A stretch of DNA of 14,031 nt. Origin: Verrucomicrobia bacterium 12-59-8. Its GTDB lineage: Bacteria > Verrucomicrobiota > Verrucomicrobiae > Verrucomicrobiales > Verrucomicrobiaceae. Numbering within the stretch: the first letter of the stretch is position 1; each line of letters begins with the position of its first letter. The stretch spans positions 2,989 to 17,019 of the forward strand of contig NCCR01000106.1 of NCBI GenBank assembly GCA_002279765.1. Reading direction: 5' to 3'. Shown here in pieces: positions 5,075-11,594 of this stretch. Made by a program: the position numbers and the translations under genes. The notes beneath the pieces were generated by a model. That model did no database searches. It was not told the origin of the DNA and saw nothing but the letters and a program-made list of their open reading frames with translations.

Positions 5075-7066
5075 ATGCTGATGCGCGAGCATCAGTACTT
5101 CAAAAATCTGGCCATGAAGCCGCATCATCCCAGCCCCAGAAATTCATGCACCTGCGGCGTCCTCATCTCTGCGGCACTGCTCCTTGCCGCGCCTTTCCTA
5201 GCCGCTGAGGAATACGAAAACGCCACGCCCTGGTCCTACCAGCGCATCCAGCGTCCGGCAACACCCGCCGTCAAAGACACCGCATGGCCCAGGGACGACA
5301 TCGACCGCTTCATCCTCGCCCGCCTCGAGAAGGACAACCTGCATCCCCTCGGCGATGCCTCGCGCCTCACCCTCATTCGCCGCGCCTCCTTCGATCTGCG
5401 CGGCCTGCCACCCACGCAGGAAGAAATCGACCGCTTCGTCCGCGACTCCGCGCCCGATGACCAAGCCTTCGCGAAAGTCGTCGATGTCTTCCTCCAGTCC
5501 GAACGCTTCGGCGAACGCTGGGCGCGTCACTGGCTCGATGTTGTGCGCTACGCCGACAGCGTGGGCCGCGTCTGGAACGCCCCCTTCACCTACTCCTGGC
5601 GCTACCGCGACTGGGTCATCGATTCCCTCAACACCGACAAACCCTACAACCGCTTCGTCGCCGAGCAGATTGCAGGCGACCTCCTTCCCGCCACCACCGT
5701 GCTGCAAAAGCGCGACCAAATCGTCGGCACAGGCATGCTCGCACTCGGCAGTGTCAATCTCCAGGAAGGCAGCTACGAACAGTTCGTTCTCGATCAAGTG
5801 GACGATCAAATCGACGTCGTCTCACGCGCCTTCCTCGGCCTCACACTCAGTTGCGCACGCTGCCACGATCACAAAACAGAACCCGTCAGCCAGCAGGACT
5901 ACTACGCGCTCGCGGGCATCTTTTACAGCAGCCGCACCCTGCCCGGTCAGGCAAATCGCAGCGACATGAACGGCTCCGGCTACGTCGATCCCGAAATGCT
6001 CGTCGATCTCCCCACCAAGCTCGATGAACTCGTCGGCCCACCCGCGAAACTCCCCGCAGGCATTCACTCCATGGATGACATTCGCGCCCTTGGAAATCCG
6101 AAGACAACCATCCGCTACGATGTCGATCCGCACTTCTGCATGGGCGTCATCGACGGCGAGATCAAAGACTGCGAACTCGCCGTCGGCGGTGATCCCTTCG
6201 ATCGCAAAGCCGCCCCCGAACGCGGCAAACTCGGCATGCCCGCCCTGCCCCCGCTCCCAAAGATCCCCTCCACATCCTCCGGCCGCCTCGAACTCGCCCA
6301 ATGGATGACCCAACCCACCCATCCCCTCACCTCCCGCGTCGCCGTCAATCGCCTCTGGCAGCACCTCTTCGGCGAAGGCATCGTCCGCACCGTCGATGAC
6401 TTCGGCATCACCGGCAGCGACCCCACACACCCCGAACTCCTCGACCACCTCGCCATTCGTTTCGTCGAAGGCGGCTGGTCCGTGAAGAAAATGATCCGCA
6501 CCCTGATGCTCAGCCACACCTACCGCCTCGCCAGCACCGGCAATCCCGAGCACCCCGACGCCGGGAACAAACTGCACTGGCGCATGAACCCTAAGCGCCT
6601 CGAACTCGAACCCCTGCGCGACACCCTGCTGCAACTCGCCGGAAAGCTCACCTTTGACCGCCCCACCGGCATCCAAGTCGCAGGCACCGGTGGCAAAGGT
6701 CGCCATGGCCTCACACGCGGCCTCCTCAGCCCCGAAGATCCCTACCGCACCATCTACCTCCCCGTCGTCCGCGACAACATCCCCGAACTCTTCAGCACCT
6801 TCGACTTCCCCGGCCCCACCCAAATCAAAGGCCAACGCGATGTGACCACAGTCGCACCGCAGGCTCTGTTTTTCATGAACAACCCCATGGTGGAGGAGCT
6901 CTCTGCTGAGATCGCCAGCAAAACCGGAAAGGATGTCACAGCCATCTATCGCACCGTGCTGGGGCGAGAGCCGTCCAGCGAGGAGGTTCGTGATGCGGCC
7001 GAGTTGGATCTTCAGACACTGGTGCAGGCACTGCTGGGGACGGCAGAATTTCGATATGTGTTTTAA
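5075..7066 (+). CDS. DUF1549/DUF1553 (PSCyt2/PSD1) secreted protein
   Basis: A 663-residue protein of a family expanded in Planctomycetes and Verrucomicrobia; biochemical role unknown. DUF1549 covers roughly residues 65-290, from WPRDDIDRFILARL through LRGLPPT and HWLDVVRYADS to CARCHDH (C260, C263, H264), a heme-like CxxCH that could bind metal or heme. DUF1553 covers about 405-650, including HPLTSRVAVNRLWQHLFG and a C-terminus with TVLGREPS. The N-terminal PSCyt1 cytochrome domain found in many relatives is absent. A hydrophobic stretch (about 29-43) ending AAPFLAAEE indicates a signal peptide. The ATG at 5075 is 6 bases after the protease gene and has GGAG 9 bases upstream; the ATG at 5114 would give a shorter, more typical signal peptide but has no Shine-Dalgarno. 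The DUF1501 partner follows. Confidence 0.9.
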   Translation: MLMREHQYFKNLAMKPHHPSPRNSCTCGVLISAALLLAAPFLAAEEYENATPWSYQRIQRPATPAVKDTAWPRDDIDRFILARLEKDNLHPLGDASRLTLIRRASFDLRGLPPTQEEIDRFVRDSAPDDQAFAKVVDVFLQSERFGERWARHWLDVVRYADSVGRVWNAPFTYSWRYRDWVIDSLNTDKPYNRFVAEQIAGDLLPATTVLQKRDQIVGTGMLALGSVNLQEGSYEQFVLDQVDDQIDVVSRAFLGLTLSCARCHDHKTEPVSQQDYYALAGIFYSSRTLPGQANRSDMNGSGYVDPEMLVDLPTKLDELVGPPAKLPAGIHSMDDIRALGNPKTTIRYDVDPHFCMGVIDGEIKDCELAVGGDPFDRKAAPERGKLGMPALPPLPKIPSTSSGRLELAQWMTQPTHPLTSRVAVNRLWQHLFGEGIVRTVDDFGITGSDPTHPELLDHLAIRFVEGGWSVKKMIRTLMLSHTYRLASTGNPEHPDAGNKLHWRMNPKRLELEPLRDTLLQLAGKLTFDRPTGIQVAGTGGKGRHGLTRGLLSPEDPYRTIYLPVVRDNIPELFSTFDFPGPTQIKGQRDVTTVAPQALFFMNNPMVEELSAEIASKTGKDVTAIYRTVLGREPSSEEVRDAAELDLQTLVQALLGTAEFRYVF

Positions 7067-7081
7067 CCTTTCAATTTCAAT

Positions 7082-8431
7082 ATGACCACACGTCGCGCCA
7101 TTCTCCAATCCACCAGCACCGGCTTCGGCTGGCTGGCATTCAATGCGCTGCACCAGCAATGGGCGGGCGCTGCGGCACCGCCGAAGACGATCAATCCCCT
7201 GGCACCGAAACCGCCGCATTTTGCCGCGAAAGCAAAGCGTGTGATTTTCATGTTCATGCAAGGCGGCCCCAGCCACCTCGACACCCTTGACTACAAGCCC
7301 GAACTCGCCAAAGCCGAGGCTAACAAGGTGCAGAAATACATGGGCTCCGTGTTTGAGTTCAAGCCACGTGGCAAAAGCGGCCTCATGATTTCAGACGCCT
7401 TTCCCGGACTCGCCAAACACGCCGATGACCTCTGCATACTGAACGGCATGCAGACCCGCACCAATGCCCACCAGATGGCCACCGTCGCGCTGCACATCGG
7501 CAGCGAGACCTTCGTCCGCCCCTCCATGGGCGCATGGATCGTCTATGGCCTCGGCACCGAGGCGGAGGACCTCCCCGGCTTTGTCACCATCAATCCCGCC
7601 GCCGATTCAGGCGGCGCCATGAATTACGGCTCCGCCTTTCTACCCGCCACCTTTCAAGGCACCCGCCTCAGCAGCGGCGGTGGCGGCGTCCCAGACCTGA
7701 GCAATGGCCGCCTCAGCGACGTGCAGCAGCGCAAGCAGATCGAGTTCATCCAAAAAGCCAATCGCAAACTCCTCAGCGGCGATCCCGGCAACCCCGAAAT
7801 CGAAGGCATCATTCAGAGCTACGAACTCGCCTACAAAATGCAGACCAGCGTGCCCGCAGTGCTCGATCTCGACCAAGAGCCGCAGCACATCCGCGAACTC
7901 TACGGCCTCGACGATGGCAATACGGAGCGCTTCGGCACCCAGTGCCTCATGGCTCGCCGCATGGCTGAAAAAGGTGTGCGCTTCATCCAGCTCACCTCTC
8001 CCGGCTGGGATCATCACAACGGCCTGCGCGACAACCTCGCCCGCCAATGCACCTCCATCGACAAACCCATCGCCGGATTGATCGCCGACCTCAAGCAGCG
8101 CGACATGCTCAAAGACACCCTCATCATCTGGGGCGGCGAATTCGGACGCGGCAGCGGCTACGACAACGAACCCTACAACGGCCGTGGCCACAACGGTGCC
8201 GGCTACACCATGTGGATGGCCGGTGGCGGCGTGAAAGGCGGCTATACCTACGGCAGCACCAACGACATGGGCAACACCGCCGAGACAGGCATCATCGGCA
8301 CCCACGATCTTCACGCCACCGTCCTCCATCTCCTCGGCATCAATCACGAGCGCCTCACCTATCGCTACGCCGGCAGAAACTTCCGCCTCACCGATGTCAG
8401 CGGCGAAGTGGCAAAGGACATTCTCGCGTAA
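7082..8431 (+). CDS. DUF1501 domain protein, alkaline phosphatase/sulfatase-like fold, Tat-type signal
   Basis: A 449-residue protein of the DUF1501 family, related in fold to the alkaline phosphatase/sulfatase superfamily and almost always encoded beside a DUF1549/DUF1553 gene. The N-terminus TTRRAILQ (2-9) followed by an uncharged stretch suggests Tat export. Family landmarks are FMQGGPSHLDTLD (about 58-70), the GWDHHNG loop (about 309-315), IWGGEFGRG, GRGHNGAGYTMWMAGGG, and GTHDLHATVLHLLG near the C-terminus, where the Asp and His residues are likely metal ligands. Substrate is unknown. It starts 15 bases after the DUF1549 gene stop with no Shine-Dalgarno, so it is probably in the same transcript. 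Its C-terminus RYAGRNFRLTDV is typical, so the gene is complete. Confidence 0.92.
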   Translation: MTTRRAILQSTSTGFGWLAFNALHQQWAGAAAPPKTINPLAPKPPHFAAKAKRVIFMFMQGGPSHLDTLDYKPELAKAEANKVQKYMGSVFEFKPRGKSGLMISDAFPGLAKHADDLCILNGMQTRTNAHQMATVALHIGSETFVRPSMGAWIVYGLGTEAEDLPGFVTINPAADSGGAMNYGSAFLPATFQGTRLSSGGGGVPDLSNGRLSDVQQRKQIEFIQKANRKLLSGDPGNPEIEGIIQSYELAYKMQTSVPAVLDLDQEPQHIRELYGLDDGNTERFGTQCLMARRMAEKGVRFIQLTSPGWDHHNGLRDNLARQCTSIDKPIAGLIADLKQRDMLKDTLIIWGGEFGRGSGYDNEPYNGRGHNGAGYTMWMAGGGVKGGYTYGSTNDMGNTAETGIIGTHDLHATVLHLLGINHERLTYRYAGRNFRLTDVSGEVAKDILA

Positions 8432-8443
8432 TTAATCGCGGCA

Positions 8444-8530
8444 GCGTCCTGGAGTGCGCCGGCCCTCTGGCGCTTTCGAACGTCTCCCAGTTCACGCAAC
8501 TCCCCAGCGGTCTGCAGCACCCCAGAACGC
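8444..8530. repeat. 87-bp palindromic element with terminal inverted repeats
   Basis: The left end GCGTCCTGGAGTGC (8444-8457) and the right end GCACCCCAGAACGC (8517-8530) are inverted copies differing at 2 of 14 positions. Both differences keep G:U pairing possible in RNA on one strand. Inside, GCGCC (8456-8460) pairs with GGCGC (8469-8473), and GAAC (8478-8481) with GTTC (8490-8493). The element fills the gap between two convergent genes, 12 bases after the DUF1501 stop and 22 bases before the other gene's stop. Read on the minus strand in one frame it gives RQRAGALQDA, a string I associate from memory with spurious ORFs in Verrucomicrobia. It is probably an interspersed REP/MITE-like repeat and may serve as a transcription terminator. 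Confidence 0.65.
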
Positions 8531-8552
8531 TTTCGCGAAGTTCGAGCATGCG

Positions 8553-9968
8553 TCACCCAATCGCCCGCTTCAGCAAATTCGCCGTGATGCGCTGCACTCT
8601 CACATCCGTCCCATGCGGTCGTGAATAGTGGCTCCACACCGGCATATGACCCGGCGGCTTGCTCAAGCCCTGCGCCCACCAAATGGTGGAGGCATTGAAG
8701 ATAAAGTTCCCTTTCGGGCCATCGAAGATCACGGCCTGCCACTGCTGCGGATTGCTCCCACCCTGAAAAGCAGTGCCACCAGCGACGATTTCGAGGCCGG
8801 GCAGTTCCTTCGGTGCATCACCATGATACTCCCAGCCGATCATGCCGGGAATGGTGTCACCCTGCTTCATTCCCGTGCCTTCAAACACCCAGTGCCCAGG
8901 CTTGGTGCAGATCCAGTCGCCACCACCATTCACCGGGTCAATGTTGCGCACGCCCATGAGATAGCCTTCATCCGGCCCGCGATGCGGATAGGGACCGTTG
9001 TTCTTCTCGCGGTCCACGGCATACTTGTAGTCACCACCGTAAGGTCCACCGCGAAAGATCCGCCGATTGGGAACGCCGTCGCCATTCGGTGAAAAAGGCG
9101 TGACCCAGCAGACAGAATTGCCGGAAAGGAAGAGCAGATTGACGCCTGCATCGCGCATCTTCGCCACGCTGTCGTGCTGGCGGATGTCCCAATACTCGTC
9201 GTGCCCGATGCTGATGAACGCCTTGCACTTCAAACCGTGATCCGGGGTGATCATGTCGGCATTCGAGCAGTAAGTCACATCGTAGCCTTCCTTCTCCAGC
9301 CAGTAGGCAGCGGGAAATTCAAAGCACAGCCACTCGCCGCTGCCCACCGACTGCGGATTTTCATAAATCTGCGCATACTTCGCATACGGTCGGTCAAAGC
9401 TCACATCTGACCACGGCCCCTGATTGCCCTTCGGATCCGTGTAGAGCGAGTAATTGTCCGGCCACTTGTTGTAGGCCTGCCAGGTGTTGTCACTGCACTG
9501 AAAGAGAATGTCCGCCTTCCGGTCATCGGTGACAATGAAAACGATGTAACTCTGCCAGTAAGGCTCATCCACAGAGGCAGGCAAAGTCGTGAGCCTCCCC
9601 AGATACACCCCGCTCACCCAATCCTGCGGAATCGTCAGCGTCGTCGTCTTCTCCCAGCGGCACTCACGCAGCCGTTTCTCACCGATCTCCGGCACAGCCT
9701 GTTCCTTCCCCTCAAACGGCCCGAGTTCCGTCATCAAGCGCGCACCGCAGCCACCATAGTAACCCGTGCGAAAGATTTCGATCTTGAACTTCGCAGTCGG
9801 CTTGGTGCTGACAAAGATGTCCAGCGCCTCACCCGCCTTCACCGACTGCCGCGAGCAATAGCCTTCGATCACCGGAGAGCGAAAGCCCTCGTTCTTGTCG
9901 AGACGCATGCGCGTGAGCTGCCAGTCATGCGAGCCGGGCTTGGAGTTTTCTGTGGTGATCAAGGACAT
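8553..9968 (-). CDS. N,N-dimethylformamidase beta-subunit-like protein
   Basis: With the ATG at 9968 the protein is 471 residues. It resembles proteins annotated as N,N-dimethylformamidase beta subunit-like C-terminal domain. An N-terminal beta-sandwich-like part (about 30-145; VIEGYCSRQSVKAGE, FRTGYYGGCG, TLTIPQDWVSGVYLG) precedes an alpha/beta part (about 150-470) with FQCSDNTWQAYNKWP, GSGEWLCFEFPAAYWLE, SIGHDEYW at 253-260 and FLSGNSVCW. No signal peptide is visible. True dimethylformamidase is an iron enzyme with a small alpha subunit; none is encoded nearby and I cannot assign the iron ligands, so the substrate is open. The frame stays open to an ATG at 10154, but those 62 extra residues look non-protein-like and would overlap the sigma factor gene, so 9968 is preferred. 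Confidence 0.85.
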   Translation of the reverse strand: MSLITTENSKPGSHDWQLTRMRLDKNEGFRSPVIEGYCSRQSVKAGEALDIFVSTKPTAKFKIEIFRTGYYGGCGARLMTELGPFEGKEQAVPEIGEKRLRECRWEKTTTLTIPQDWVSGVYLGRLTTLPASVDEPYWQSYIVFIVTDDRKADILFQCSDNTWQAYNKWPDNYSLYTDPKGNQGPWSDVSFDRPYAKYAQIYENPQSVGSGEWLCFEFPAAYWLEKEGYDVTYCSNADMITPDHGLKCKAFISIGHDEYWDIRQHDSVAKMRDAGVNLLFLSGNSVCWVTPFSPNGDGVPNRRIFRGGPYGGDYKYAVDREKNNGPYPHRGPDEGYLMGVRNIDPVNGGGDWICTKPGHWVFEGTGMKQGDTIPGMIGWEYHGDAPKELPGLEIVAGGTAFQGGSNPQQWQAVIFDGPKGNFIFNASTIWWAQGLSKPPGHMPVWSHYSRPHGTDVRVQRITANLLKRAIG

Positions 9969-10092
9969 TCCCAGATTACGCAACGAGACGTCCGAGTCGA
10001 TCAGAATTGCCCCCCATCGTGGTGATGCACAACGCTGAGCCCGCTCGCGCGGATGTCTTATCAAAAAATTTATGTGACCGGTCTGCACACTT

Positions 10093-10105
10093 CTGGAATA
10101 TCCAG
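10093..10105. promoter_or_regulatory. Short palindrome just upstream of the sigma factor gene
   Basis: CTGGAATATCCAG has perfect 5-base arms around ATA and ends 5 bases before the sigma factor ATG at 10111. It sits in the 142-base divergent region (9969-10110) that must hold the promoters for both the sigma operon and the minus-strand dimethylformamidase-like gene. It could be an operator or a small mRNA hairpin over the start; a 13-base palindrome can also be chance. An A/T-rich run (about 10060-10073) nearby may belong to a promoter. Confidence 0.3.
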
Positions 10106-10110
10106 GCTGC

Positions 10111-10632
10111 ATGGGACACACCGTTAAAGATTCGCGTTTTATCGCCGAACTCACCCGGCATCAGCCGGCTTTGGAGGCGTTTTGCCATGCGCAGTTGGGG
10201 CACCGCCATGATGCGCAGGAGGCGCTGCAGTCGACCTGTGTAAAGCTTTGGGAAAAATCCGCCGACTGGGATCCGGACACCGAGTTTCTGCCATGGGCCT
10301 TTGCAATGGCGCGGTTCACGGTTCTCTCTCTTCTGCGTGACAGGATGCGGGACAGGCTGGTCTTTGATGAAGATGTGGTGCAGGCGATGGCAGAGGAGGC
10401 CGAGGTGGCAGCAGAGCAGTTTGAGGACCGACGTGAAGCACTCGGCACCTGCATTCAAAAGCTGCAGCCGGAACAACGAGACCTGCTTCAGGAACACTAC
10501 ATCACCGGACGCAGTGTGCGGGATCTGTCCAACGCCACAGGCCGCAGTGAAAGTGCTGTGAAAATGACATTGCTACGGCTGCGGGAGCAGCTCAGCGCCT
10601 GCATCGAACGTCAACTCCGCCTCGCGCCATGA
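10111..10632 (+). CDS. ECF-type sigma-70 family RNA polymerase sigma factor
   Basis: A 173-residue sigma factor with only regions 2 and 4. Region 2 spans about 10-85: DAQEALQSTCVKLWEK is the 2.1-2.2 helix pair and FLPWAFAMARFTVLSLLRDRMRDR (60-82) covers 2.3-2.4, which melts and reads the -10 element. Region 4 spans about 113-168, with LQPEQRDLLQEHYITGRS and the helix-turn-helix VRDLSNATGRSESAVKMTLLRLRE, which reads the -35. The PWAFAMARF/LRDR pattern fits the Rhodopirellula/Verrucomicrobium sigma subgroup (TIGR02989), assigned by eye. Its stop overlaps the next gene's ATG, the usual arrangement for a sigma factor and its anti-sigma. It may direct transcription of its own operon. No Shine-Dalgarno precedes the ATG. 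Confidence 0.95.
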   Translation: MGHTVKDSRFIAELTRHQPALEAFCHAQLGHRHDAQEALQSTCVKLWEKSADWDPDTEFLPWAFAMARFTVLSLLRDRMRDRLVFDEDVVQAMAEEAEVAAEQFEDRREALGTCIQKLQPEQRDLLQEHYITGRSVRDLSNATGRSESAVKMTLLRLREQLSACIERQLRLAP

Positions 10633-11594
10633 ACAGCGAATCCAACCCACTCGATCATCAATTGCTCACCTTGCTGCATGCCGCGCGTGATCAGGGCCAG
10701 ACCGGCCCGGCGCGTGCCGATCTGAATGAACTGCTGCGCCAGAATCCCGCCGCGCGAGCCGCACTGGCGCGTCTCCTCGTCGATGAGCAAGCATTGATCC
10801 ACTGCCTGCGGGAGGCCAGCATCGTATCGCTGCTGGCCCCGGTAGCTCAGCCGTCCTTCATTAAACCGATGCGTGCACAGCGTTGGTTTGTGCAGCGTCC
10901 ATTCAAAGCAGCGGCGGCGGGCCTTTTGTTTGGCATGTTTTGCACATCGATGGTCTTTGGATATGTGATGCAGCGGGAGGCGGTCAGAAAAATGCCGCTG
11001 GCGGTCTTTGATCAAGGCCTGGAAAGCAATGCCCCACTGGACAAAGGAATACCTCACAGCCCGGGACAGTGGGGGGTGCAATCGGCGCGGATTGTGCCCT
11101 CAGAGAATAGCGTGCAGCCATTGCAAGGCCAGAGCATGCTGCGCATGGATCAAGTCCTGTTGAACGAGAATGATGAGAATCTTTCCTCCAAAGCATACCA
11201 GGTTCTCGATCTCCGCCCGCTGCCCGTGGATGCAGTGTCCGGTGCCATGGAAGCACAGGTAACAGCCTCTTTCTGCGCTCCTGAGGGCGAGGTGAAGGCG
11301 AACTACCTGATTCGTGTCGTTGCTCTCAATGAATCACCGTCAACAGCCACTGAGAACTTTTGGTCAAAAGCGGAGGATGCGGGGGTGGTGTCCCTGACGC
11401 AGCGATTTGAAACCGAGGCTGGCGACAGCGGCTGGCATACTTTTTCAGTGAAGATGCCGCTGCCACACGGTGCGCAGAGCCTGATCATCATCCTAGCCAC
11501 GACTTCACCCAAAGAAAAAACCAAATCAGCCGCCGTTCGCTACCTGGATGACGTGCAGGTTTCCATTCTCACTTCCCCTGCTCTTCAGCCATGA
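10629..11594 (+). CDS. Anti-sigma-like single-pass membrane protein with beta-rich outer domain
   Basis: A 321-residue protein. The cytoplasmic part (1-90) is helical, with LNELLRQNPAARAALARLLVDEQALIHCL (32-60) resembling the N-terminal segment of FecR-type/PVC anti-sigma proteins. A single membrane helix follows (about 91-114, AAAAGLLFGMFCTSMVFGYVM), with positive charges before it, placing the rest outside. The outer part (140-315) alternates short hydrophobic strands and ends in a pattern like a carbohydrate-binding jelly roll: GWHTFSVKMPLP, LIIILATTS, then AVRYLDDVQVS. No classical FecR domain is visible. It starts by ATGA overlap inside the sigma gene and its stop overlaps the next gene's start in the same way. 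The role as anti-sigma is inferred from position and topology, and the signal is unknown. Confidence 0.75.
   Translation: MNSESNPLDHQLLTLLHAARDQGQTGPARADLNELLRQNPAARAALARLLVDEQALIHCLREASIVSLLAPVAQPSFIKPMRAQRWFVQRPFKAAAAGLLFGMFCTSMVFGYVMQREAVRKMPLAVFDQGLESNAPLDKGIPHSPGQWGVQSARIVPSENSVQPLQGQSMLRMDQVLLNENDENLSSKAYQVLDLRPLPVDAVSGAMEAQVTASFCAPEGEVKANYLIRVVALNESPSTATENFWSKAEDAGVVSLTQRFETEAGDSGWHTFSVKMPLPHGAQSLIIILATTSPKEKTKSAAVRYLDDVQVSILTSPALQP

Noticed and set aside
5852..5872. CxxCH (CARCH) in the DUF1549 protein as proof of a c-type cytochrome
   Set aside because: The motif is a conserved part of DUF1549 and the separate cytochrome PSCyt1 domain is missing, so heme binding is not assumed.
5822..7276. 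Long minus-strand ORF (484 codons) opposite the DUF1549 and DUF1501 genes
   Set aside because: Antisense to two confident genes and Gly/Ala/Glu-rich, as expected for the mirror of high-GC codons; it crosses a gene boundary.
8047..8628. Plus-strand ORF (193 codons) overlapping the DUF1501 gene end
   Set aside because: Arg/His-rich frame-shifted shadow of DUF1501 that continues through the repeat and into an antisense region.
8365..8742. Minus-strand ORF (125 codons) across the 87-bp palindromic element
   Set aside because: It is out of frame with the dimethylformamidase-like gene and its middle is the repeat; a typical spurious repeat-derived ORF.
9969..10154. 62-codon N-terminal extension of the dimethylformamidase-like protein
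   Set aside because: It would run into the sigma factor coding region, reads as low-quality sequence, and the protein similarity starts after the ATG at 9968.
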